Made by a program: the position numbers and the translations under genes
In this document: piece after piece, positions 1 through 9,534 of the stretch
Layout of the letters: each line of letters opens with the position of its first letter
How positions within the stretch are numbered: the stretch's first letter is position 1
From: Thalassotalea sp.
GTDB taxonomy: Bacteria > Pseudomonadota > Gammaproteobacteria > Enterobacterales > Alteromonadaceae
Reading direction: 5' to 3'
NCBI GenBank assembly: GCA_029249355.1
Contig: JAQWHO010000092.1
Location: forward strand, 1 to 32,178
DNA length: 32,178 nt
The notes under the pieces: model-generated
The model's database searches: none
What the model saw: the letters and a program-made list of their open reading frames with translations, nothing else
What the model was told of the DNA's origin: nothing

Positions 1-1099
1 GGCCATAAACAGGGCCAGCACCAAAGTCAGATTCTGAGCCAATTACATGGTTGGCAATTGTGCCATCTTCTTCTCTTGCCTTTGCATAAGCACGTGCGCC
101 AATCAAACCTAACTCTTCTGCTCCCCATAAGATTACTCGAATAGTACGGCGTGGCTTAACCTTGACATTATTCTTAATAAAGGCTGCTGTAGCTATTCCA
201 ATCGCTACTCCGGCGCCATCATCAACTGCTCCAGTTCCTAGATCCCAACTATCTAAATGCCCGCCAATAACTACAACTTCATTAGGAAATTCACGACCTG
301 TTATTTCACCAATTACATTTTTAGTAACAATAGGGCCTAAATCTTTTGTTTGGATATTTAAACGAATTTTAGGCGTGTGACCAAATTCCATTAAACGAAC
401 TAACTGATCTGCATCAGGGTTAGAAAGCGCAACAGCTGGCACAGCTGTATAACCCATAGCAACATTTGTAGCCCCCGTATGTGGATTACGATGGTCATCA
501 GTGCCTATTGAGCGAATTAATAATGCTTCCGCCCCTTTTTTAGCGGCAAGTTCATGCCCTTTACTTCGGGCAATATTCGCTGGACCGTAACCTGCACCAT
601 TTTTAAATCGTTCCATGCGGTTACTAATAAAAGCTATTTTACCTTTTAAACTACCATCATTAGTTTTTTCAAGTTCAGCATAATTTTTAAAATGTACAAT
701 TTCAGCTTCTAAACCGCCTTCAGGCGTAGACTTTGAACGGCCTAAAGCAGTGATCACCATTTTTTGATACGAAGGCATTAAGATTTCAGCAACTTCAACT
801 TCTCGAATCCAGCCATTCATTTTTACGTCTTCGGTGTAAACTTTATCAAACCCTAACGCTTTTAATTTTTTTATCCCCCATTCAATGCCTGCTTTTTCTC
901 CAGGTGTACCAGGATGACGAGCACCGACTTCAGTCGTCAATGACTTTAGTATTTCATAAGCACTATTATCTTCGATAGCCTTATCACGAAGGCTAATAGC
1001 CATTTCCTTTGTTTCTGTTGAAACAGGAATAATTTCATTGGCAAACGCTGATGACGATAATGTGAAAGCAGCGACTGCTGCCAGTTTGATTAATTTCAT
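1..1099 (-). CDS. M28-family metallopeptidase with signal peptide (carboxypeptidase Q-like), 3' end truncated by window edge
   Basis: Minus-strand open frame from ATG at 1099 (MKLIKLAAVAAFTLSSSAFANEI...) running off the window start; contains VVVIGGHLDSWDLGTGAVDDGAGVA and WGAEELGLIGARAYA, typical M28 zinc-peptidase motifs. Absent from the ORF track because its stop lies outside the window. Confidence 0.85.
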   Translation of the reverse strand, partial: MKLIKLAAVAAFTLSSSAFANEIIPVSTETKEMAISLRDKAIEDNSAYEILKSLTTEVGARHPGTPGEKAGIEWGIKKLKALGFDKVYTEDVKMNGWIREVEVAEILMPSYQKMVITALGRSKSTPEGGLEAEIVHFKNYAELEKTNDGSLKGKIAFISNRMERFKNGAGYGPANIARSKGHELAAKKGAEALLIRSIGTDDHRNPHTGATNVAMGYTAVPAVALSNPDADQLVRLMEFGHTPKIRLNIQTKDLGPIVTKNVIGEITGREFPNEVVVIGGHLDSWDLGTGAVDDGAGVAIGIATAAFIKNNVKVKPRRTIRVILWGAEELGLIGARAYAKAREEDGTIANHVIGSESDFGAGPVYG

Positions 1100-1215
1100 T
1101 GAAGCTCCATTTGAGTGTTTTTATGTGAACAGAATATTACCTTTAAATCATTTGTCCAGAGCTTATTTCAACCGGTTTTTGAAAGGTTAGCTTTTGCATG
1201 TTAAGTAACCAAACA

Positions 1216-1519
1216 AGGGGCTGTTGATCTTTCGCGGTAAATTTTGTTCGAGATAAAATCGTTTTACTCTTTGTAGCCTAGTCATTCTAAGCAAATACTA
1301 CTCAACAAAGAGTAAAACGATTTTAGCCGAATCTTTCGGACAGCGTTTGTTAGTCATTTTTACGGCGTTGCCCCACAAGGATGTGGGGTAAGGTGACTTT
1401 GCAGGAGCATAAAGTCTTTATCACCTTTTTATGTGGGACAACCACATTACAAAAGTTCTGCCTTGTATAAATACCCAAAAAACTGCTGCAAAAACAATCT
1501 CGAAAGATCAACAGCCCCT
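1216..1519. mobile_element. MITE-like non-autonomous element with perfect 19-bp terminal inverted repeats
   Basis: Left end aggggctgttgatctttcg (1216-1234) is the exact reverse complement of right end cgaaagatcaacagcccct (1501-1519). No ORF inside; several nested hairpins. No obvious target-site duplication. Confidence 0.75.
1254..1325. repeat. Perfect 21-bp inverted repeat (30-nt loop) inside the MITE-like element
   Basis: taaaatcgttttactctttgt (1254-1274) vs acaaagagtaaaacgatttta (1305-1325), exact reverse complements. Confidence 0.9.
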
Positions 1520-1551
1520 AAATATTCAGTTCTTTTTTATAACTTTAAAAT

Positions 1552-4500
1552 TTAAGCGGCCGTTTTAATCCGTTTCAATTTATTTAAAAATGATAACTTA
1601 CTTTTACCTTGTCGTGCACCTCGGTTTCTATCTCGAAGTACAATTAAGCAAGGCGTTAACACTAACGTTAATACTGTAGCAAACGCTAAACCACCAGCAA
1701 CAGCCGTGGCTAATTGTGTCCACCATTGTGTCGATGGTGCACCAAAAACCGCCGTGCGATTAAAAAAGTCTAAATTCACCTGAAGCACCATAGGTAATAA
1801 ACCTAAAATAGTGGTAATTGTCGTTAACATGACAGGTCGAAGACGTTGAGCGCCAGTTTGTAAAACCGCATCAATTGGTGATAACCCTTCCTTCCTCAAA
1901 ACATTATAAGTGTCAATGAGAACAATATTGTTATTCACCACAATACCGGCTAATGAAATAACACCAATGCCGCCCATTACAATACCGAAAGGTTTTTGCA
2001 CTAAAAATAACGCTAAGAAAACCCCAACGGTAGAAAAAACAACCGCACTTAATATTAGAAAAGCTTGGTAAAAACTATTGAATTGCGTCACTAAAATAAT
2101 CGCCATGACAAAAAGAGCGATACCAAAAGCATTGACTAAAAATTCTTCTGATTCTTGCTGGTCTTCATTTTGCCCTCTTATGCTAATATCAACATTGGGA
2201 TCGATACCTAACGATGGAAATTGTGCTTTTAAAATGGGGAGTTCAGTTAACAGTTGTGCGCCGCTAATTAAATTGGCTTGAATAGTCACCACTCTTTTAC
2301 CATCGGTACGATGAATAGTATCAACTTTAAGTGCAGCTTCTCTAGTAACAAAGCTGCTTACCGGTACTAAACCTTCCATAGTTTTTATGCGTAATGTGTC
2401 TAATCGACCAATATTGCGCTTTTCTTCAGGAAAACGTACACGAATATCAAGCTCGTCATCAACATCATCCGGACGATACTCTCCTAGTTTCAAACCATTG
2501 GTGACCATTTGAACTGTGGAACCAACTATTGCTGCATCAGCGCCATAAGTTGCCGCTTTTGATCGATCTATTTTTAATTGCCACTCGATGCCAGGTTTTG
2601 CGCCAGAGTCTTCAATATCGGTAAATTTTCCATTGGCTACTAATGCATTACGAATAATTTTAACCGCTTCATTCAACTTTTCAGGGAAGCGAGAATTCAA
2701 TTCAAGGCGTAAATCTTTCCCAGACTGAGGACCGTCTTCATTTTTACGCACTTCTAATTCAACACCCGCTAAATCACTAGTACGTTGGTGAATTTCTTTT
2801 ATCGACTCATTAGAAGGTCGTCTAAATTGCCAGTTGATAAAATTCACTTGGAATGAACCGATAATGTCATTACCGCCCGTTAACGTATATAAAGTTTCAA
2901 TCTCTTCCATATCAAGAATGCGAGTTTCAATATCTCGCATAATTTGATCTTTTTCTCTCACCGATAAATCACCGTGAGAACGGACAACAATGGTGGCACT
3001 ATTGGGTTCAATCTCAGGGAAAAATATTGCTCCTAACCCTGAGGCACCGTATAACCACATCACAAATATCGCAGTGCCAAATGTACCTAAAACAATTTTC
3101 CATGGATGATGTATCGCAGTTTTTAATATCGAGACATATTTTCCGGTAAACCCAGTTAAATTATCTAAATTTCCCTGCTCAGTATTTTCAACTTGTGCTT
3201 TTTCTTCCTGACTTAATGCACGCGTTTTACCAATAACACTACCAATAGTTGGTACGAAAATAAGTGCCATGGCTAAAGAAGCCGTTAGTACTGCAATTAA
3301 TGTAATCGGGAGATATTTCATAAATTCGCCCATCATCCCCGGCCAAAACATTAACGGTGCAAAAGCCGCTAACGTAGTGGCAGTTGATGCGATTATTGGC
3401 CAAGCCATGCGTTTTGCCGCTAACCCGTAGGCAACTTCTCTAGGTTTTCCTTCATTCATTTCTCTATCAGCAAATTCGGTAACAACAATGGCGCCATCAA
3501 CCAACATACCAACTGCCATTATCAAACCGAATAACACAACAATATTCACGGTTAATCCGGCAATAGCTAACACTAATATGCCGGTTAAAAAGGCTCCTGG
3601 AATGGCAACTCCAACAAGAATAGCTGTTCGAGTACCAAGTGCAGCAATAATAACAATAACCACTAATAAAACGGCTGACAGTACATTATTTTGTAAATCG
3701 CTTAGGGTATTTTTTACTTCTGTCGATTGATCGCCAATATAGTCAACCACCACTTGGTTAGGCCATTTTTCTCGTTCTTTTTCGATCAATGCTTTAACAT
3801 TATCAACGGTATAAATAATGTTCTCGCCAGAACGTTTTTTCACTTCAATAGAAATAGAACGCTCGCCATTTAATCGCGCAAATGTTGTCGGATCTTTATA
3901 AGAACGTCGCACGGTAGAGACATCTTGAAAAGTAATAACTTTGTCGCCATCTGCTTTTATCGGTAACTCTAGTAAATCTTGAACGGTTTCAAATACCGAT
4001 GGTACTTTTATCGCAAAACGCCCTTTACCTGTATCCATGGTTCCAGCTGGTACTAAACGATTATTTCGTTCAACAAGATTATAGATATCGGTTTGGTCAA
4101 GGCCGTAGCTTTCCATCAGCAATGGATCAACAATAATCTCCACCATATCTTCACGATCGCCACCAATATCAACTTCCAGCACTTCTTGCATGCCTTCAAT
4201 TTTATCTTTGAGATCACGGGCGAGTGTTAATAAACCGCGTTCAGTCACAGGACCCGATAAAATAACGGTCACAGCGGGAACTTGATTCGCCATAGTCACT
4301 TCATGAACTTCTGGCTCTTCTGATTCGGAAGGTAATTTAGCTTTAGCGAGAGTCACTTTATCGCGCACATCAGCTAAGGCTTCTTTAGGGTCTAAACCCG
4401 CTAAAAATTCAATATTGATTGAAGCGTGACCTTCACTTGCGGTTGAAGTCATTTCTTTGATGCCAGCGATAGATTTCAGCTCTTTTTCCATCGGGCGAAC

Positions 4501-4692
4501 CAGCATTCGCTCGGCATCTTCTGGTGAAATGCCGTCATGAACCATAGAAACATAAATATTTGGAATAGTGATGTCGGGGTTCGCTTCTTTGGCAATATTT
4601 GCGTAAGTTATAGCGCCCGATATAAGCAAAAGTACAAACACCATCAATACCGAACGAGTCCGCGTTAATGCTGCTTCAATAATAGTTAACAT
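1552..4692 (-). CDS. Efflux RND transporter permease (AcrB/HAE-type)
   Basis: 1046 aa ORF; RND architecture with two TM/periplasmic halves, GLIMAVGMLVDGAIVVTEF and GIVVNNNIVLIDTYN motifs; follows an MFP gene. Confidence 0.93.
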   Translation of the reverse strand: MLTIIEAALTRTRSVLMVFVLLLISGAITYANIAKEANPDITIPNIYVSMVHDGISPEDAERMLVRPMEKELKSIAGIKEMTSTASEGHASINIEFLAGLDPKEALADVRDKVTLAKAKLPSESEEPEVHEVTMANQVPAVTVILSGPVTERGLLTLARDLKDKIEGMQEVLEVDIGGDREDMVEIIVDPLLMESYGLDQTDIYNLVERNNRLVPAGTMDTGKGRFAIKVPSVFETVQDLLELPIKADGDKVITFQDVSTVRRSYKDPTTFARLNGERSISIEVKKRSGENIIYTVDNVKALIEKEREKWPNQVVVDYIGDQSTEVKNTLSDLQNNVLSAVLLVVIVIIAALGTRTAILVGVAIPGAFLTGILVLAIAGLTVNIVVLFGLIMAVGMLVDGAIVVTEFADREMNEGKPREVAYGLAAKRMAWPIIASTATTLAAFAPLMFWPGMMGEFMKYLPITLIAVLTASLAMALIFVPTIGSVIGKTRALSQEEKAQVENTEQGNLDNLTGFTGKYVSILKTAIHHPWKIVLGTFGTAIFVMWLYGASGLGAIFFPEIEPNSATIVVRSHGDLSVREKDQIMRDIETRILDMEEIETLYTLTGGNDIIGSFQVNFINWQFRRPSNESIKEIHQRTSDLAGVELEVRKNEDGPQSGKDLRLELNSRFPEKLNEAVKIIRNALVANGKFTDIEDSGAKPGIEWQLKIDRSKAATYGADAAIVGSTVQMVTNGLKLGEYRPDDVDDELDIRVRFPEEKRNIGRLDTLRIKTMEGLVPVSSFVTREAALKVDTIHRTDGKRVVTIQANLISGAQLLTELPILKAQFPSLGIDPNVDISIRGQNEDQQESEEFLVNAFGIALFVMAIILVTQFNSFYQAFLILSAVVFSTVGVFLALFLVQKPFGIVMGGIGVISLAGIVVNNNIVLIDTYNVLRKEGLSPIDAVLQTGAQRLRPVMLTTITTILGLLPMVLQVNLDFFNRTAVFGAPSTQWWTQLATAVAGGLAFATVLTLVLTPCLIVLRDRNRGARQGKSKLSFLNKLKRIKTAA

Positions 4693-4701
4693 GAAGTCTC
4701 C

Positions 4702-5790
4702 TTACTTCTCGTTGCTCATCACGGCATCAACTTTTTCACCGGCACGAACAAAACCTTGCCCAAGCGTTATTACATCTGCTTGCTGACCTAACCCTGCTAA
4801 CCACAACCCATCATTTTCGCTTTTTACCACATTAATTGGCGTAAAAACAACGATGTCATTCGACACTGTTTTCACCCCGATATTGCCCATTTCATCAAGT
4901 GCTAATAATGCGGGAGACATTTTAATTGCTGGCACTTCATTTAAAACAATATCGACTTCACTGCTGATACCCGCTAATAATTTATAATCGGTATTTTCAA
5001 TATTCACTTCAATTTTAAAAGTATTGGTATTGTCATCCGCAACACTGGCAATATATCGCAACGTTCCAGGAAGTAGAGTTTTATTAAGTAAACTGACTTC
5101 CGCTTGTTGCCCAACAGACAACAATTCTACTTGCTGTTCGGTAACAAACGCACGAACCACGAGCGGATCTAAATCAGCGATCATTGCCACATCATCACCA
5201 CTTTGCACATAATCCCCTTGTTCGACATAACGGGTATTTAATATTCCGTCAAAAGGCGCGCGAATAACGGTATAGCTAATCGCAATTTCTAATCGTTTAA
5301 TTTCTGCTTTAACGGCTGCAAGATTCGCAGCTGCGCTACTGACTTGTACCTTACCTTGATAACCTTCAGCGTTTAATTTTTTCGCTCCTTGAAACTCTAT
5401 TTCACGTTGAGTTAATAACGCCTTACTGCGGGATAATTGTAATTCCAGATCATTAATTTCTAATTTCGCGATGATCTGTCCTTGAGAAACCCTCGAACCT
5501 CTTTTTGCTAATACTTGTTCAATTTTTCCAGAGATCTCCGCTTTTACATGCGTAATTCTATCAGGCTCAGTACGTCCATATAGCTCAACCACATCACTGA
5601 CATTTTCTGCATAAAGCGTTTCCACTTTTACTTTAGGAATAATGTTGTTTTCTTTATCTACTTTCTTAGGCATTTCTTGCGCTTGCATGATGCCAGAGGC
5701 CATCCAGAGAATTAATATTAGCGAGATAATAAGGGCTAAAATATAAGGTCGTTCAGCTAACCATTGACGTCCATATTTACTTTGTTTCAT
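4702..5790 (-). CDS. Efflux RND transporter periplasmic adaptor (membrane fusion) subunit
   Basis: 362 aa; N-terminal TM, lipoyl/barrel-sandwich pattern (GKIEQVLAKRGSRVSQGQIIAKLE; VIRAPFDGILNTRYVEQGDYVQSGDDVAMIADL); directly upstream of the RND permease. Confidence 0.92.
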   Translation of the reverse strand: MKQSKYGRQWLAERPYILALIISLILILWMASGIMQAQEMPKKVDKENNIIPKVKVETLYAENVSDVVELYGRTEPDRITHVKAEISGKIEQVLAKRGSRVSQGQIIAKLEINDLELQLSRSKALLTQREIEFQGAKKLNAEGYQGKVQVSSAAANLAAVKAEIKRLEIAISYTVIRAPFDGILNTRYVEQGDYVQSGDDVAMIADLDPLVVRAFVTEQQVELLSVGQQAEVSLLNKTLLPGTLRYIASVADDNTNTFKIEVNIENTDYKLLAGISSEVDIVLNEVPAIKMSPALLALDEMGNIGVKTVSNDIVVFTPINVVKSENDGLWLAGLGQQADVITLGQGFVRAGEKVDAVMSNEK

Positions 5791-5994
5791 TCGAGTCCTT
5801 TGATTTTAGTTATTGAATAGATTCAAAAGTATCAATTTATTGGATTATGCAGCCCTTTCATCATTATAAGAGCATCAATTTGTTAGATATATTAACGAGC
5901 ATTGCAACAATCGTCTACTGAGAAAATAGCACAATTTGTAAGCAAATATCTTTAAGTAATATTAGAAATTAATTGTAGGAGAAACAGGGAAGTA

Positions 5995-6022
5995 AGCACT
6001 AAACTTAGAATAGCTTAGTGCT
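5995..6022. terminator. Weak hairpin downstream of erpA, possible terminator
   Basis: agcactaa / ttagtgct 8-bp stem with 12-nt loop just 3' of the erpA stop; no good U-tract on the minus strand. Confidence 0.35.
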
Positions 6023-6033
6023 ATAAAAAGTAA

Positions 6034-6375
6034 CTAAATAGAGAAAGAGGCACCACAACCACATGTGGTTGAAGCATTAGGGTTATTGACTAAAAAACGA
6101 CTACCTTCTAATCCTTCAACATAATCAACTTCACCATCAACCAAATATTGTAAGCTCATCGGGTCAATCACCATAGTGACACCTTTCTTTACAATAGTCA
6201 TATCGCCTTCATTGATTTTTTCATCGAAGGTAAAACCATATTGAAAACCAGAGCAACCACCACCTGTAACATAAACACGCAACTTAAGTTCAGGGTTCTC
6301 TTCTTCTGTAACCAACGCTAAAACTTTTTTAGCAGCAGCATCAGAAAATGTAATAGGTAATTCGGTATCAGACAT
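6034..6375 (-). CDS. erpA: Iron-sulfur cluster insertion protein ErpA (A-type carrier)
   Basis: 113 aa; [11 protein letters not shown]...[12 protein letters not shown]-type carrier cysteines; ErpA-like length and N-terminus. Confidence 0.95.
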   Translation of the reverse strand: MSDTELPITFSDAAAKKVLALVTEEENPELKLRVYVTGGGCSGFQYGFTFDEKINEGDMTIVKKGVTMVIDPMSLQYLVDGEVDYVEGLEGSRFLVNNPNASTTCGCGASFSI

Positions 6376-6407
6376 GGGGTTAACAATCTCTTTGTATATA
6401 GGGGGTA

Positions 6408-6436
6408 ATTATCTTAAACCTGACTAATTTAGTCAA
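6408..6436 (-). promoter_or_regulatory. Sigma70-type promoter of erpA
   Basis: Minus strand TTGACT (6436-6431), 17-nt spacer, GATAAT (6413-6408), about 33 nt from the erpA ATG; each hexamer matches consensus 5/6. Confidence 0.7.
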
Positions 6437-6440
6437 GTAT
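6416..6440 (-). promoter_or_regulatory. Putative IscR type-1 binding site
   Basis: Minus strand ATACTTGACTAAATTAGTCAGGTTT against the type-1 consensus ATASYYGACTRWWWYAGTCRRSTAT: 24/25 positions by eye; overlaps the -35 and spacer of the erpA promoter. Confidence 0.8.
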
Positions 6441-7183
6441 TAGTGATGTCGTTGGTGAAAAATTTTCGATAATACTTTGCCAATCGTAACTTTCATCAAC
6501 ACGCTGGTAACTCTGCCATTTGCTTTTTGGCAAGATGGCAGAAAGTTCTACCTTTTCAGGTTTGAAATTATCAGGAAAGGTGAGCTCTCCTTGAATAATT
6601 TGAAAGTATTGAAAATTGAATGACAGTTGTTTTTTGATAATTCTGCTATTTTATTCAAATTAACTTTATAAGGCTTATTATTTAGGCTTCCTACAAAGAG
6701 CAGTTCAACATGTCCTTTCGCAAAACGTTTTTTCATTCGTTGCTGAACTAATGCCACTTGAAAGCGAAAGTGATTAGGGATAGTTGTCGCTGAAATCACA
6801 ATATTATCAATAACTAAACCATCAGCTTGTTTTTCAGGAGCCATGACTTTTTCATAAAAAGCTAATTCTTTTTTAACTTGATAATGCTGCTCTTCCATTT
6901 CTTTTAAAAGTTTTTGCGATTTTTGATTAGCCAAACGCTCTACTTCTAATTCTACTTCTAAGGTATTGATGCGGCGAGTTTGTTCACCTTGCTTAAGATA
7001 TAAATTATCTAAACGTTGTTTCTGTTGTTGCATAGTTTGCTTTTGGTAACCATGGAAGAAATTCCCCATGCGATAACCACAAAACAGGCAAGTGATGATC
7101 AAAGCCAATATTAAAATGGCCGATCGAAAGGTACCTAACCGGAGTACAACAGTATTCAGATTTATTTTTGCTAACCAACTCAT
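6429..7183 (-). CDS. Coiled-coil single-pass membrane protein (DUF6776-like); frame broken at 6629-6635
   Basis: ORF 6548-7183 has one N-terminal TM then a coiled coil. A -1 shift at AAAAAAC (6635-6629) replaces the tail with QLSFNFQYFQIIQGELTFPDNFKPEKVELSAILPKSKWQSYQRVDESYDWQSIIENFSPTTSLILD*, ending at 6429 (about 251 aa). DUF assignment is from memory. Confidence 0.7.
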
Positions 7184-7255
7184 TTGTAACGTATTATGAT
7201 ATCCATTGAATAAAACATTAATATTTGACTTTAAGTTAAAACAATTAAGCCTAAT

Positions 7256-8990
7256 ATGATCTCATTAGCCCTGTTAAGAAAACACTTAGCCATGCCAAGA
7301 ACTTCTTGGCAATTATGCTTGCTTGCGGCTATTGGTGGGGCTTTTTCCGCACTGTTGGTTATATTGTTCACCTTAAGTATTGAAGGCTTACAACAATTTT
7401 ATTTGAACCAATTAGATGATTATACCAGCTTAGATATGGTAAGTCGTTTTGATTTGCCAATTATTGGCGCCATCCTTATTATTATTTTTGCTAAGTTTAC
7501 GGGTTACCAATATTTAAGGACAGGTATTCCCTTTGTTTTACATCGCTTAAAAACCGCCCATGGCATGATCCCGCTAAGAAATACTATTCATCAATTCTTT
7601 GGTACGGTAATCGCTTTAGCTTCTGGATTTTCTGTTGGCAGAGAAGGTCCTGCCGTTCATTTAGGAGCTGCGTGTAGTAGCTATATTGGTAGTTTATTAA
7701 AACTTCCTTTTAATTCAATTAGAACCTTATGTGCTTGTGGTATTGCCGCAGGAATTTCGGCTAGTTTTAACACGCCTATTGCTGCAGTAATATTCGTGAT
7801 GGAAGTCATTTTACGCGAATATAAAGTGCACATTTTTATTCCTGTGATGATCGCCGCTATTGTAGGGTCAATAATCACGCAAAACTTTTTTGGCCCTGCT
7901 CATGAATTTGATTACTTTAATAAAATAGAGTTAACCATTCATCATTACCCTTTTATCGTCTTATTAGGCATTACCCTTGGAGTATTAGCTTTTATTTTCA
8001 ACCGTTACTTAACCTTGATAGTTAAACATTCCAGTAATTTTCATATTATTCCGCGGCTTTTACTTGCGGCTTTTATAACGGGAAGTTTAGGTTTTTTTAT
8101 TCCGTATGCTATGGGTACAAATATGAGTGCGGTGAGCTTTTCCTTAGAATATGAACAACATTTTCAATTATTACTTGGCTTATTAATCGCGAAAATCATT
8201 ATGACGATTACAGCATTAGGTTTAGGAATTCCTGGCGGTATAATTGGCCCAATCCTGAGTATTGGTGCTATAGCAGGTACGTGTGCATCAACTATCACAA
8301 TGAATATTTTTCCAGGAGAGCATATAGCAACCGATTATGCCTTAATGGGCATGGCCGGATTTATGGCTGCAACACTCAATGCTCCTCTTGCAGCATTACT
8401 AGCGGTAGTTGAACTTTCAAATCAATTAGAAATTGTGATACCAGCAATGATAGTTATCAGTTCTGCTTGTATTGTTTCAGGACAATTTTTTAAAAACCGT
8501 TCAATTATTATTATGCAGCTTGAAGTGCAAAAGCTCCTTTATAGAAAATCCCCGATTGAAAAATCATTACAACGCATTGGTGTATTAGGTGTGATGCAAG
8601 CAAACTATACATTGATTGAAGACTCGTCCGAACAATCCGTGAGAAGTGCTATTAACTTAGCGAGTGAAAAGCAACTAATCATTAGCAAAAATCCGCTATC
8701 AGATAATTTATATACTTGGCATGAATCTGTTGAAACACCAAACTACAAGGTTCAAAACGTGACAGAAAATGAGTGTTTAACTAAAGCCGTCAACGATACC
8801 CAAAATAAAATTATCGAACATCAATTAAAGCCCCTAGAGAGTCAGTCTACATTAGCTGAGGCTTATTTGGCGCTTTTAGAGGATCGCCTTGGCGGTGTAT
8901 ATATATCAAGACAATCAAGAAAATATTCTTGGCGTTGTTACGTTTGAACAGATCAGGCGCTATTTATTAGAAGGAAAAACAGCCGTATGA
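7256..8990 (+). CDS. ClC-family chloride channel/antiporter with C-terminal CBS-like region; frame broken near 8898-8906
   Basis: Contains ClC signatures GREGPAVHLGA, GIAAGISASFNTPIAAVIFVMEV and GLGIPGGIIGP. Called ORF stops at 8947, but the alternative frame after the TA tract reads YQDNQENILGVVTFEQIRRYLLEGKTAV* to 8990, overlapping the hemJ ATG. Confidence 0.88.
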
Positions 8991-9415
8991 CATTACTCTG
9001 GTTAAAGGCTTTACATGTAAGTTTTATGGTCGCTTGGTTTGCCGGTATTTTTTATTTACCGCGCCTATTTGTCAATCATGCAGAATGCGACGAACCTAAA
9101 GTGATAGAACACTTAAAAGGAATGGAAAAACGCTTACTGTATTTTGTCACTCCTTTTGCATTACTCACGGTGATTTTTGGTATTGCGCTGATTTATCAAT
9201 ATGGTTATTCATGGTTTGTTGCGGCAAAGTGGCTACATATAAAAATAACACTAGTGATCGGGTTAATAATCTATCATGACTATTGTTTTAAGTTATTGAA
9301 GGTTTTTAAAGAAGATAAAAATATTCGTTCTGGAAAGTTTTACCGTATTTTTAATGAAGCACCCGTGATCATATTATTTGCCGTGATATTTTTAGTTTAT
9401 CTCAAACCTTTTTGA
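8987..9415 (+). CDS. hemJ: Protoporphyrinogen oxidase HemJ
   Basis: 142 aa, four TM segments; LWLKALHVSFMVAWFAGIFYLPRLFV and AAKWLHIKITLVIGLIIYH motifs typical of HemJ (UPF0093). Confidence 0.92.
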   Translation: MTLLWLKALHVSFMVAWFAGIFYLPRLFVNHAECDEPKVIEHLKGMEKRLLYFVTPFALLTVIFGIALIYQYGYSWFVAAKWLHIKITLVIGLIIYHDYCFKLLKVFKEDKNIRSGKFYRIFNEAPVIILFAVIFLVYLKPF

Positions 9416-9534
9416 TCTGGTTCACGTGCTAAAAAATCTTCATATGTGCTATATTACCGCGCAAATAAATTGTAATAGTCATAAAGAGCAAATCGGTTTA
9501 TAACTATTTACAAAATAATACACAGGTAATAGCA

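Noticed and set aside
162-380. 72-aa plus-strand ORF at the window start
   Set aside because: Antisense to the M28 peptidase, whose frame is open through this region.
2078-2281. Small plus-strand ORFs antisense to the RND permease and MFP (2078-2281, 3488-3730, 5024-5212)
   Set aside because: Fully inside strong opposite-strand CDSs, low-complexity composition, no recognisable family; shadow ORFs.
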